DNA from: Verrucomicrobia bacterium LW23
GTDB taxonomy: Bacteria; Verrucomicrobiota; Verrucomicrobiia; Methylacidiphilales; UBA1321
Assembly (NCBI GenBank): GCA_003054695.1
Contig: QAZA01000056.1
Span: forward strand, 1 to 64,000
Direction: 5' to 3'
Length of the DNA stretch: 64,000 nucleotides
In this document: positions 1 to 9,300 of the stretch, piece by piece
Position numbering within the stretch: the stretch's first letter is position 1
How the letters are laid out: each line of letters begins with the position of its first letter
Notes under the pieces: generated by a model
Databases searched by the model: none
What the model was told of the DNA's origin: nothing
What the model saw: the letters and a program-made list of their open reading frames with translations, nothing else
Made by a program: the position numbers and the translations under genes

Positions 1-48
1 TCTAATTTCTTAGTGCGATCTTACGTTCATCGTCGGGTACCGCAATGA
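1..48 (+). CDS. 3' end of an upstream gene (partial)
   Basis: One reading frame is open from the first base to a TGA at 46-48 and encodes only 15 residues ending VHRRVPQ. The stop overlaps the ATG of the following gene in an ATGA arrangement, the translational coupling typical of operons, while the other two forward frames stop at once. It is therefore probably the end of a gene co-transcribed with dpdA. Fifteen residues are too few to identify it. A further preQ0 pathway or Dpd gene would fit the context, but that is only inference. Confidence 0.4.
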   Translation, partial: SNFLVRSYVHRRVPQ

Positions 49-1310
49 TTTTATTCTATTTTCCAGATAGCGTTGATGTAATAAATCCCTCCTATTGCTT
101 TTCCGAAGAAGAACACGAATTAGGTCGGCGACGCATGATTTCCGAGGCCTATCCACATGAAGTCTACGAGCATCCCCCGTACGATGGGATGCTAGTTTCA
201 AAGGCGATTGTGGATACAAGATATACGATGGCACAACGACAAAGAGTCATGCGTCAGGGTATCCGCCGATTCTTGAGGTTAGATTCGGAAAAGCACAAGA
301 ATCTCAAGATTATTGGCGATTGCGGAGCATTTAGCTATCGAAACGATCCAGAACCACCTTACAGTGTTACTGAGGTTATTGATTTCTATGATGGCCTTGG
401 CTTTGACTATGGAATTAGCCTTGACCATGTCATTTTAGGATATGAAGACGAAGACGACGCCGAATACTTAATTTTTCCCGATGGCGATAAGCAGGCTCGT
501 GAGGCAGGTTACGCATTACGCCAAAGTACTACGCTGCGACTAGCTAACGAATTTTTACATGAATGTAAAAGACGCTCGGTGAGCTTTTATCCTATGGGTG
601 TAGCGCAAGGGTGGAGCCCGAAATCCTATGCAAATGCTGTGGAGCAATTGCAAAACATGGGTTACGATTATATCGCACTTGGTGGAATGGTTCCATTAAA
701 AGCTAACGAGATTGAAGCATGTCTTAGACGTATTCAGAAAGTCCGCAAAGAGAATACGCGTTTCCATCTATTGGGTATTTCCAAAATTGATGATATTTCT
801 ACATTTTCTCAATATGGAGTTGTTAGCGCAGATAGCACAGCTCCACTTCTTCAAGCTTTCAAGAGTGACTGCAATAATTATCAACTTGGCTATCACAATT
901 ATATAGCATTGAGGGTTCAGCAAACTGGCGAAAATCACAAGCTAAAAAAGATGGTGCTTTCAGGCATCGTTCCTCAAGATGTCGCGCGTCGAATGGAACT
1001 CGAATGTATGCGATTACTGCGAGACTATGGCGATTATAAAGCTGAAGCTATTGAAGTCTTAGAAGCGCTTTGCCAATACGAAGCTCTTTTAACTCAAAAG
1101 AAGAAGATTAAAAATCGCGCCCAATACTTACTGACACTCAGCGAACGACCTTGGGAGAAATGCGAATGCCCTATCTGTAAGGAGTTAGGTATTCAAGTGA
1201 TAATTTTTAGAGGCGCAGAGCGGAACCGCCGCCGTGGATTCCACAACCTATACAACTATTACGGTATTTTAAAAGACAAACGCACCCTCAATTCGCACCA
1301 TGACTCCTAG
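45..1310 (+). CDS. dpdA: TGT-like 7-deazaguanine DNA transglycosylase DpdA
   Basis: DpdA proteins are relatives of tRNA-guanine transglycosylase that exchange guanine in DNA for a 7-deazaguanine such as preQ0. The 421-residue protein shows the TGT hallmarks. D92 in IGDCGAF and D263 in SADST lie where TGT has its catalytic aspartates, and YIALGGMVPL matches the base-recognition loop. C373, C375, C378 and H400 form the C-x-C-x2-C plus distal His zinc site. It overlaps the start of dpdB by 11 bases, and preQ0 genes queD/queC lie 4 kb away, which supports a role on DNA rather than tRNA. A true tRNA enzyme is the main alternative but would not explain the dpdB partner. Codon and base use are AT-rich relative to the transfer genes. 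Confidence 0.85.
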   Translation: MILFYFPDSVDVINPSYCFSEEEHELGRRRMISEAYPHEVYEHPPYDGMLVSKAIVDTRYTMAQRQRVMRQGIRRFLRLDSEKHKNLKIIGDCGAFSYRNDPEPPYSVTEVIDFYDGLGFDYGISLDHVILGYEDEDDAEYLIFPDGDKQAREAGYALRQSTTLRLANEFLHECKRRSVSFYPMGVAQGWSPKSYANAVEQLQNMGYDYIALGGMVPLKANEIEACLRRIQKVRKENTRFHLLGISKIDDISTFSQYGVVSADSTAPLLQAFKSDCNNYQLGYHNYIALRVQQTGENHKLKKMVLSGIVPQDVARRMELECMRLLRDYGDYKAEAIEVLEALCQYEALLTQKKKIKNRAQYLLTLSERPWEKCECPICKELGIQVIIFRGAERNRRRGFHNLYNYYGILKDKRTLNSHHDS

Positions 1311-2424
1311 CCTAAGAATTCCTGCGATACGATTTCGTCAAGGACTGAATCGTGAGTTATTCTCTTTCGTTGTTGACGGAAAAGAAATACCCCGATTTGC
1401 TAATATTGTAAGACTTGGTCGTAATCGACAGAATGAAAATGAGCTCTTTGGATATCAACGCCCTGAAGTTTTTTCGCACATAAAGGAGATTCGTAGATAT
1501 CTCGAATCTGAAAATCCTTTAATGCCCAATGCGCTTGTTGTTGCTTTCCAGACTCCACTTTATTTTCGAGAATTCGAGCAAGAACAGTTAGGGGACTGTC
1601 ACTCGGTCGCAGGAATCCTCGAAATTCCTTGCCCTGTAAGCATCTCAGAAAAAATTGGTTGGATTGTTGATGGTCAACAACGGACTGCCGCAATACGAGA
1701 CTCGCGCATTAATTCTTTTCCTGTCTCTGTCGTGGCGTTCATTGCGAATGAAAAGGAGCAACGAGAACAGTTTATTCTAGTTAACTCCACGAAACCTCTA
1801 TCAAAAGATCTTATCTATGAACTTCTACCTTCGACAGATACACGCTTAACGCACAATTTGGAGAAACGTAAAATTCCATCGGAGCTTGTTACGCGGCTAA
1901 ATTTCCCTGGCAACCTCATTGATCATGCCCCGTTTTCTGGTCGCATTAAGACGCCGACCAATTTTAACCCACAAGCAAATATCTCCTATAATGCTGTCCT
2001 GAAGATGCTAGAAAACTCTATAAGCAATGGAATCCTTTTGGAGTATTCAAAAAAAGAAAATCACTCCTCTGACTTGGATGAAATGCTTGCGGTGGTCAAT
2101 AATTACTGGCAAGCGGTTTCCGAGATTTTTCCAATAGCATGGAAACTGCCGCCAAGCAAATCACGACTTACACATGGCGCCGGCGTCGTAGCTATGGGAT
2201 TTTTAATGGACGCAATCTGTGAAAGAATGCAGTTCAAAGATCGAATCCGGAAAGAGGCTATTTATACTGAGCTGAAGAAAATTGAGCCCATATGCTCATG
2301 GACCCATGGCACGTGGAGCTTTCCCAAAGGCGATCTCCAATGGCAAGCACTACAAAATACCCCACGTGACATCGAAATTCTGGCTAGCTTTTTGCTTAGC
2401 TCATATTTAAGCGCTAGCACATGA
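1300..2424 (+). CDS. dpdB: DGQQR-motif protein DpdB
   Basis: DpdB is the DndB/ParB-like partner that is required with DpdA for insertion of 7-deazaguanine into DNA in known Dpd systems. The signature loop here is DGQQR at residues 124-128 in GWIVDGQQRTAAI. The N-terminus (RQ..ELFSFV, then GYQRPE) resembles that of the second DGQHR protein at 3228-4799, so the two are distant paralogues. The gene starts inside the end of dpdA and is surely co-translated. It converges on the HNH gene with only 7 bases between the stops. Assignment rests on the motif plus adjacency to dpdA; its biochemical activity cannot be read from sequence. Confidence 0.8.
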   Translation: MTPSLRIPAIRFRQGLNRELFSFVVDGKEIPRFANIVRLGRNRQNENELFGYQRPEVFSHIKEIRRYLESENPLMPNALVVAFQTPLYFREFEQEQLGDCHSVAGILEIPCPVSISEKIGWIVDGQQRTAAIRDSRINSFPVSVVAFIANEKEQREQFILVNSTKPLSKDLIYELLPSTDTRLTHNLEKRKIPSELVTRLNFPGNLIDHAPFSGRIKTPTNFNPQANISYNAVLKMLENSISNGILLEYSKKENHSSDLDEMLAVVNNYWQAVSEIFPIAWKLPPSKSRLTHGAGVVAMGFLMDAICERMQFKDRIRKEAIYTELKKIEPICSWTHGTWSFPKGDLQWQALQNTPRDIEILASFLLSSYLSAST

Positions 2425-2431
2425 TGCACCT

Positions 2432-3235
2432 TTAGTCAGGAAGATTCGCGGAGACTGTCTCTAGGTTATCTAAAAGAAAGTTTCCGCTTTCCACCTTTTT
2501 CCTAACTATCAGTTCTGTTTCCATCGGGCGACGAGCTGTGACACAGCACTTTTTGTCGCGTATTAGAACCGCGTATCGCAGAGATTCAGAAAGACTAAAG
2601 CTAGTTCCGGTATGCAACCACGCAATCTTAGAATAGTTAGCAACATAGTTAGGCCACTCCCCTTTGCCGCGATTGCACATTTCACATAGAAATTGCCAAT
2701 TCGTTCCACTTGAAGGGTCATCTCCAAAATGCCAAGGGAATATATGATCCAACTGCATGTTGCTACCATAATGTAGCTCGGTACCGCATGTAGCGCATCT
2801 GCCACACTGTTTTCCCAGGATCTCCTCAAACTTACTTCTATATCGGACTCTAACGTCACTTATAGTATACTTTCTCCTATTTTTCAGAGCCTTATCACGA
2901 AAATTATCTGCATAGTGTTTTAGCGCACTGACCACATCCTCTCTGGCTTCTAAGCCGTAATTTTTTAAATGTCGCCGAATAGCAGGTTTAATGAATTCCG
3001 ACTCTGACTGCAATGCTTCTTCAGGAATCAGTATTGAAAGAATTCGCATCCGAAGAACTTCAAATATCTCATTGTGGATTGCACTTTGCGATAGTTTAAG
3101 TGAATCCAAAAACTTACTATCTAGAAGGTCAACAAGCTTTACTTCTGTTTCACTAGTTGCATTTTCAGATCGTGCAAAGCATCTATTACTAGAATCAAAC
3201 GAAATTAATGATGCAAGATCCATTTCTTTATTCAT
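2432..3235 (-). CDS. HNH endonuclease, candidate restriction component
   Basis: A 267-residue protein with an HNH nuclease module in its second half. C147/C150 and C184/C187 form two CxxC zinc-binding pairs, L162-D163-H164 supplies the catalytic DH, and N179 and N188 occupy the N/H positions. The first 125 residues are helical and match nothing I recognise. It lies immediately downstream of, and overlaps by 8 bases, the DGQHR gene on the same strand, so the two form a unit. HNH nucleases commonly act as restriction enzymes. A role in cutting unmodified or foreign modified DNA is inferred from the Dpd context only. The canonical dpdC-dpdK restriction genes are not visible here. Confidence 0.75.
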   Translation of the reverse strand: MNKEMDLASLISFDSSNRCFARSENATSETEVKLVDLLDSKFLDSLKLSQSAIHNEIFEVLRMRILSILIPEEALQSESEFIKPAIRRHLKNYGLEAREDVVSALKHYADNFRDKALKNRRKYTISDVRVRYRSKFEEILGKQCGRCATCGTELHYGSNMQLDHIFPWHFGDDPSSGTNWQFLCEMCNRGKGEWPNYVANYSKIAWLHTGTSFSLSESLRYAVLIRDKKCCVTARRPMETELIVRKKVESGNFLLDNLETVSANLPD

Positions 3236-4799
3236 CTCTAAAAAGTTTGTGATTAGTAGTGCTTAGACCATCGTAAATATCACCAAAGTAATCACGTAAA
3301 GCTGCCTTCCCATCGGGATGATTCAAAGATCCTCTCCAGGGTTTAGTAAAATGCTTCTTCTCAAACTTTTCTAAGTATTTGTCTACTACCTTCGAATACG
3401 TTTTCATTATCTCCGCCTTGCGATCTGAGGAGTCGACGTCCTGAAGTTCAACCATCGACAGCATGCCGGAAGCTTTGATAAAAAATACTTCTTGGAAGAT
3501 AAGTAATCCTACTGCCGTCATTAGTTGACTTCCGTGGGGCACCCACATTCCGAGAGGCGCAAACTTTTGCTGAACTTTCTTCCAAAACTCTAGGAAGAAG
3601 GTGAACCAGTCAAGAGCTGTCGGGTCTTGCCACTTCTGAAACATAGTTTTCTTGGATAGCTTCTTTCCATCAGTTTTTTGGTAAAGCATCCTCATCAATT
3701 GATCTAAAGCCGCATTTTTACTCGGCTCGTACCACTGTTTTCCGAGGGTCTTCATCGTTTGATACCCCAGACCTTTTTGCGAATTGGCCCCAACTTTAAA
3801 TTCAATTAGTCCATTAAACGGACTTTCTTGAAAAAGACCGATTCGTTGCATTACCTCAACCTCCCACAGTTGCACACCAGCCTGAGAAAGCCTTTCAGTT
3901 AGCTTCTGTAATTCATCACCTGTTAGCGACATGCCTGCAAGCGCTGTGATAAACGGCTTAGGTATACCCTCTGCTCGGTCATTTATTACAGCAAATTGAA
4001 ATACTTGCTCCCTCCATTCAGGCTCCACCAATGCACATGCAAGAAACGGAATGTTTTCTTCTACCGAAGCGGCGCCAAATAACCTATGCTGACCATCGAT
4101 TACGAGGGCCGGTTTGAGCATGTCACACAACGTAGAGTATAGTTCATCTGTGACTTCCTCATCATGATCTAGTTTATCACGGAGCTTCTGAAGTATAGAG
4201 GTGCCAATTTCTAACGGTTGGTCTGGGCTGTCATCACCTTCTAAGTTATCTTCTTCCTCTGACTGTTCCTCTACTAGCGGCTCTAGGTAATCTGCACTTT
4301 CTTCTACGCTTTCACTTTGTGCAGCTTCAGCGTTAGCCTCCGCATCTTCATCTTTATCTATTTTCTTATTCTCATGAAGGCGCTGATCTAAAAATGATTT
4401 GGCCAAGCTGATGACTTCCGTTCGCTCAAGCTGCTCAGGAACACTATATTCAACCGAAAGCTTTTTGAACTCAATGCCAGGTAATTTGATACTATCATCG
4501 CCTAACTTGAGCGTGGTGAATTTAAATTTTGCGATCTCATTCTCATGTAGACTTAATACGATTGCTGTCGGAGAACAGTTTTGAGGTATGAGAAAGAACT
4601 TTTTTAGTTCCTCTGACACTCTTTTTTTATCGATAGCACGTTGATAGTTTGCTAAATTATGCTCACTTTTGCGAGCGACGCCACATAGATCGACAAGACG
4701 ATCAGAGGATGCTACGAATGCAAATAGCTCTGGTGACTGGGCATTTTGACGATATGAGAGCCCATAGAATTCGTACGTCTTAGTTTTTTCGGTACTCAT
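3228..4799 (-). CDS. DGQHR-domain protein (DndB/DpdB-like)
   Basis: A 523-residue protein containing the DGQHR signature at residues 235-239 (ALVIDGQHRLFGA). DndB-type DGQHR proteins regulate or assist DNA sulfur-modification and Dpd systems. Its N-terminus aligns by eye with DpdB across the road (ELFAFV, NYQR), but a strongly acidic, low-complexity insert at about residues 148-195 separates the N-terminal part from the DGQHR part. The long C-terminal half has no motif I recognise. It is the first gene of a two-gene unit with the HNH nuclease, with stop and start overlapping. Partner of the nuclease or transcriptional regulator are both possible; the sequence does not decide. Confidence 0.7.
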   Translation of the reverse strand: MSTEKTKTYEFYGLSYRQNAQSPELFAFVASSDRLVDLCGVARKSEHNLANYQRAIDKKRVSEELKKFFLIPQNCSPTAIVLSLHENEIAKFKFTTLKLGDDSIKLPGIEFKKLSVEYSVPEQLERTEVISLAKSFLDQRLHENKKIDKDEDAEANAEAAQSESVEESADYLEPLVEEQSEEEDNLEGDDSPDQPLEIGTSILQKLRDKLDHDEEVTDELYSTLCDMLKPALVIDGQHRLFGAASVEENIPFLACALVEPEWREQVFQFAVINDRAEGIPKPFITALAGMSLTGDELQKLTERLSQAGVQLWEVEVMQRIGLFQESPFNGLIEFKVGANSQKGLGYQTMKTLGKQWYEPSKNAALDQLMRMLYQKTDGKKLSKKTMFQKWQDPTALDWFTFFLEFWKKVQQKFAPLGMWVPHGSQLMTAVGLLIFQEVFFIKASGMLSMVELQDVDSSDRKAEIMKTYSKVVDKYLEKFEKKHFTKPWRGSLNHPDGKAALRDYFGDIYDGLSTTNHKLFRDE

Positions 4800-4847
4800 T
4801 TGCGTAGTAAGGTGGGTTCTAAATGCTATTGGGAAAATAAAGTCTTG

Positions 4848-4888
4848 CTAATCTATATGTAGCTCTCATTTCGCATTGAATAGATTAG
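4848..4888. repeat. 9-bp inverted repeat upstream of the DGQHR gene
   Basis: CTAATCTAT at 4848-4856 is repeated inverted as ATAGATTAG at 4880-4888, separated by 23 bases. It lies in the 204-bp AT-rich gap between queD and the DGQHR gene, about 50 bases upstream of the latter's ATG. It could be an operator or a weak queD-distal structure; in AT-rich DNA a chance repeat is also possible. Confidence 0.3.
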
Positions 4889-5003
4889 ATGTAAAGAGCG
4901 TTTTAGGCAGAAATTATAAAAATATCAATGAATAAATAAATTGATTGAAGAAATGTTTTGTTTGCGCTGTAAAATATTGAACTGTGTTCTGAGATTTCGA
5001 TGC

Positions 5004-5447
5004 TTATTTGTTTCTGACTGGAGTTAGGCGGACTGAATTTTTTTCATCTTCATGAAGCTCCAATTCGTTAATCCAAACACGATTTCCCTCGTTTGCCTCA
5101 ACTAATTCAGAAATTTTCAAGTAAAGATGCTGTGCTATTCCTTCACATGAAGCATTGTCCACCCAATAAGGTTTAAAGATGCCCTTCGGTGAGCTACTAA
5201 TGATTGAATGAGCTAGCGGATCATGATTCGAGAAAATGCACGCGTGATCGAGATGCTCGTCAAAATACTCTTTAATGTACTTTAGATTGCCAAAATCAAC
5301 GACAAAGCCATTATTATCAAAATGGCTACATGCAAAGGTAATTTTTATTGCCCAGTTATGCCCATGAATACGTGAGCACGGACCTGGATGGAGATGTTGC
5401 CTATGCGCAAACGGAATGTCGCCATAATATTTAGAACATGTGATCAT
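5004..5447 (-). CDS. queD: 6-carboxy-tetrahydropterin synthase QueD
   Basis: QueD converts dihydroneopterin triphosphate to 6-carboxytetrahydropterin, the second step from GTP to preQ0. The 147-residue protein has the family's usual length and its zinc and catalytic motifs. These are the N-terminal FAH, then the PCSRIHGHNW segment (catalytic Cys followed by HGH), and LDHACIF in the middle. It begins 10 bases after the end of queC on the same strand, so the two are one operon. FolE and QueE, needed for the first and third steps, are absent from the window and must be upstream or elsewhere in the genome. Confidence 0.9.
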   Translation of the reverse strand: MITCSKYYGDIPFAHRQHLHPGPCSRIHGHNWAIKITFACSHFDNNGFVVDFGNLKYIKEYFDEHLDHACIFSNHDPLAHSIISSSPKGIFKPYWVDNASCEGIAQHLYLKISELVEANEGNRVWINELELHEDEKNSVRLTPVRNK

Positions 5448-5457
5448 AAAGATTTAC

Positions 5458-6159
5458 TCAACCTTTTGTGGGTCTAAGTAAGCATGTTTCTATTGGTGGA
5501 GCATCGGATTCATAAATAGTAGGGTCTTCTAACTCAGCCAAATAAAATGCTTCACGCCTTTCCACACAAGTTCCACATTTTCCACAGTGTAGTTCATTGC
5601 CTTTATAGCAGGACCAAGTTCGAGAAAATGGTACCTTTAGTTTCGCCCCTAGCTTTGCAATATCAGTTTTGGCAAGATTCACAAAAGGTCTGTTCAAGGT
5701 TACGGAATGCCAGTCTGCCAGCGACATTACATGATCCATCCCCGCAGCAAACTCATCTCTACAATCAGGATAAATAGCGTGGTCACCGCTATGGGCTCCA
5801 TAGGAAACCGAACCAGCTTTTATAGAAATGGCCCACCCTGTCGCTATGGCCAGAAGAATCATATTGCGATTAGGAACCACAGTTGTCTTCATATTTTCCT
5901 CAGCATAGTGACCTTCTGGAATCTGAATATCAGGTGACGTTAAGCTGCTTCCAGCAAGAAGATCTGAGATTGATCGTAAATCGGCTATCCTGTGTTCGAC
6001 GCCTAATTCTGCACATATAGAAGCGGCGTGCTTCAACTCCTTTGAATGTTTCTGGCCATAATTGACTGATAGGGCACGAACTTGATGCCCGTCTTCCAGC
6101 AAATGGTAAAGTAAGACCGTCGAATCCATCCCACCCGAGTAGACTGCCACGGTATTCAT
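5458..6159 (-). CDS. queC: 7-cyano-7-deazaguanine synthase QueC
   Basis: QueC uses ATP and ammonia to convert 7-carboxy-7-deazaguanine to preQ0, the base donated to tRNA or to DNA by TGT-like enzymes. The PP-loop SGGMDST near the N-terminus binds ATP. The C-terminal Cys cluster ([16 protein letters not shown]) is the family's zinc site, and the length of 233 residues is normal. I place the start at the ATG at 6159 rather than the TTG one codon earlier. It is the first gene of the queC-queD unit and lies 174 bases from the end of the polymerase fusion. Its location beside dpdA suggests dedicated preQ0 supply for DNA modification. Confidence 0.92.
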   Translation of the reverse strand: MNTVAVYSGGMDSTVLLYHLLEDGHQVRALSVNYGQKHSKELKHAASICAELGVEHRIADLRSISDLLAGSSLTSPDIQIPEGHYAEENMKTTVVPNRNMILLAIATGWAISIKAGSVSYGAHSGDHAIYPDCRDEFAAGMDHVMSLADWHSVTLNRPFVNLAKTDIAKLGAKLKVPFSRTWSCYKGNELHCGKCGTCVERREAFYLAELEDPTIYESDAPPIETCLLRPTKG

Positions 6160-6333
6160 CAACCAACTATTGACGTCTCTCCAAGAGATGCAAGGTCAAA
6201 ATACTTGAACAGAAATGATTTGGGATGAATTGGTGCTGCTAGTAATGATGAAATATTAGCCAGGTAAACTGTCTTTCCGGGTGAGGAAAAAGTCTTCTGT
6301 CCTTCTCCAAAAATTAGAATGAGAATAGCTACT

Positions 6334-9300
6334 CTAACTCGCTGTTAATCCTCTTGGCTGATTTATAACTGTTGCATCAAGCGAATTTCCAATTCCACTT
6401 TCGTAGGAATTGACTATACCTCTTATTTCCACAATAGGATATCGCACTGTGTTGATACCCGAACGCTCATAGGCATCCGCAAATATCTCTACTTCTGCAA
6501 TCCCGGTGGGATCACAAATGGAGATGAATTTCATCGTTCGGCCATCCACTTGATGATGCAACCTGTCTTCAATAATGAGTCCCGCCACTGTCACAGTTTG
6601 GCCAGGGAAACTGCCTATTTCGACAATGGGGCAGTAGCTTTCCCACGCGATTTCAGGAAATTGCTCAAGGGGATGACCACTTACAGTAAAGCCTAAGATT
6701 TCCATCTCAGCACGTAGTCGGTTCAAATGCTCGGGCTCTGATCGGACTGCGGGGGCTTCATCATGGAAGCCGAGTGGTAGGAGTGACTGATAGAGGCTTT
6801 CCGTTTTGAATGCGGCGCATCTTCGCCAGGCCCAGTATTGGGAAGTGCGGCTTGGATCCAGCGAATCGAAGCAGCCAACGCGGATCATGCTCTGCATTTC
6901 GTCATCCTGGGGTTTCACGCGCGTGCAGAAGTCTTCGATAGACTCGAAGGGATGCTCGGATCTTGCCTCGGTAATCCTCTCGAGACTCGCCTCAGTGAGG
7001 CCCTTGACCTGCTTGACTGGAACTCGAATACCTTGCACCTCAGGGTAGAACCTGTCCCATGAGTTGTTGATATCTGGGTGGAGGAAGCCTATGCCGAGGC
7101 TCCGGCACTCTATGGAATAGACGAGTCTGCTGTAGAACCCTTTTCCGTGTTCCAATACGTTGCAGAGGAACTCCTTTGGATGATTTAGCTTTAGACTGGC
7201 CGCCTGAAATGCCTCAATCCCGTACGCGGTGGAGTGAGCTCGGCAAAAGGCGTAGCCGCGAAACCCTACAAGCAAATCACCCACGGTTTTGATCTCGGAC
7301 TCCGACCGGCCAGCTTTTCGGGCGTAGTCGACAAATTCCCGGAGCATTTCTTCGATTTTGTCTATCTGCACTTTTACCAGAGCGCGCCGCAGCATGTCGG
7401 ATCGGCCTGGTGGCATATCTGCAAATGCCTCGCAAATTTCGAGCACGTGTTCTTCATATGCAACGACTCCGTAGGTGCTTGCCAACACCTTTTCCAGAGA
7501 GGGATGTGTGTAGTCTGGTTGCTCAAGTCCCTGGCATCGGCGCGCGAATTGCGTCTTTTTGAGACCATTAGCGCCGCCAGGACGAATAACTGAAACTATG
7601 GCGATTAAGTCATCGATTCGGCGCACTCCGCACATTTTGCTCAGCGAAAGCATGGCTGGACTTTCGATGTGATGGACTCCGCGACATCCACCTTGTGCTA
7701 TCATGCGCCAGATCTCCTCGTTCTCCCATGGTTCCAGCGACTTCAGATCCGTATGGATGCCTTTCGACTCCAGGATGCGCGTTGTATCGCGCATGACGGC
7801 CAGGCCAGCCTGGGCGAGGATATCCATCTTCACGAGACCAACATCCTCAACTGAATCCATGTTGAGATGGGTCGTAGGCCATCCCTTGCCGGATATAAAT
7901 GTTGGCGTCAACGAGTGGATCGGATCTCGCGATAACACCACGCCACACGGATGCATTTTTGGATGGCGGGGATAGCCATCGAGTCGGAATGCAAGCTCCA
8001 GGGCAGTCTTATAAGGATCTTCACCGAAGATTGAGTCACCGCATTCAACGGATTCGGCCACTGCCTGCGCCACATCGGTTGCCGAGGTACGGGGAATGCG
8101 TTGTGTAAGCCGGCGTATCTGGCTTTCCGAAACGCCCAGCACTTTCGCAATATCGCCAAACGACGAGCGCCCTTGATACGTATTGAAACCGCCAACGATG
8201 GCTGCATGAGGACCATACTTGGCCAGTATTGCTTCAACTACTTCGTCTCGCCTGTCATGAGGGAAATCGATGTCTATGTCCGGCAGTTTCCGCAGCGCCA
8301 TGCGATCGCGGTTAAGAAATCTTTTGAAGTACAGGCTGAACCTGACTGGACATACGTCCGAGATTCCCAAACAGTAGCAGACCAGCGAGTCTGCCGCGCT
8401 GCCTCGGGTAATCCAGTCGATTCCCATTCGCTTGCAGTCTTCAAGAATGTCCCAGCACAGGAGGAAGTACTCGTCATAACCGACCTCCGCAATGATCGAG
8501 AGCTCTTCCTCAACCTGGCTTCGCACCCGGTCAATAAGATCAGGCTTCTTTCCGTAACGCCTCTCCACACCTTCAAGTGTCAGGTGGCGAAGAAATTGAT
8601 TCGGCGTCGAATTATCAGCAGGCTTGTAGTGGGGAAATTTCAAGCCTCCCCACTCGAACTTAAAACGGCATCGTTCCAGCACCTGGTGGAGTGTTGAACT
8701 TTCCATCCCAAGCTCGCCACGGAAGTGGAATCGTCCATTCCGCTTCTCAGGATGCTTGTCATGAAGCAAAGTCAGAGTGCGTATGCTTTGGACAATATTG
8801 TAAAAGCGGATGTCTTCTCGCTCCGGATAGCGGACTTCAGGACCGCAATCGCAGACCGGCACGAAAACTAATCCTTTGCCGTGCGCACGTAACCTATCCT
8901 GCGTCAGCTTCTCCGTGGACAACAAGGCGCAAAGGTTGCAGTAGCCTTCAGCATCCTCTACGTACGCGTTGACGGCAGGAGCATCTACCGGCAAAAGCTC
9001 CGCCGCAATGATGGCGCGGATGCCTGCTTTTTCTGCTGCCTGGCAGATTTCAACGGCGCCATGAAGGTTTGGATCAGTAACGGCGATGGCGCTCAGATTG
9101 TGTTTCTTTGCCAGAGCAACTATGTCCTTGGGAGAAAGGAGCGAGTCGAGAAACGAGTAGTAACTCTTGAAATTGAGGATGGCGGTAAGTGCTTCCGATT
9201 TTCGTGGACTTGCTAGGGTACTTATGGGCGCGGCAGCCTTCTCGGTAGTCTTTATCGGCCTACCATCGGCTTTGGCTTCCTGCTGGCGAAGCCAAAGGTC

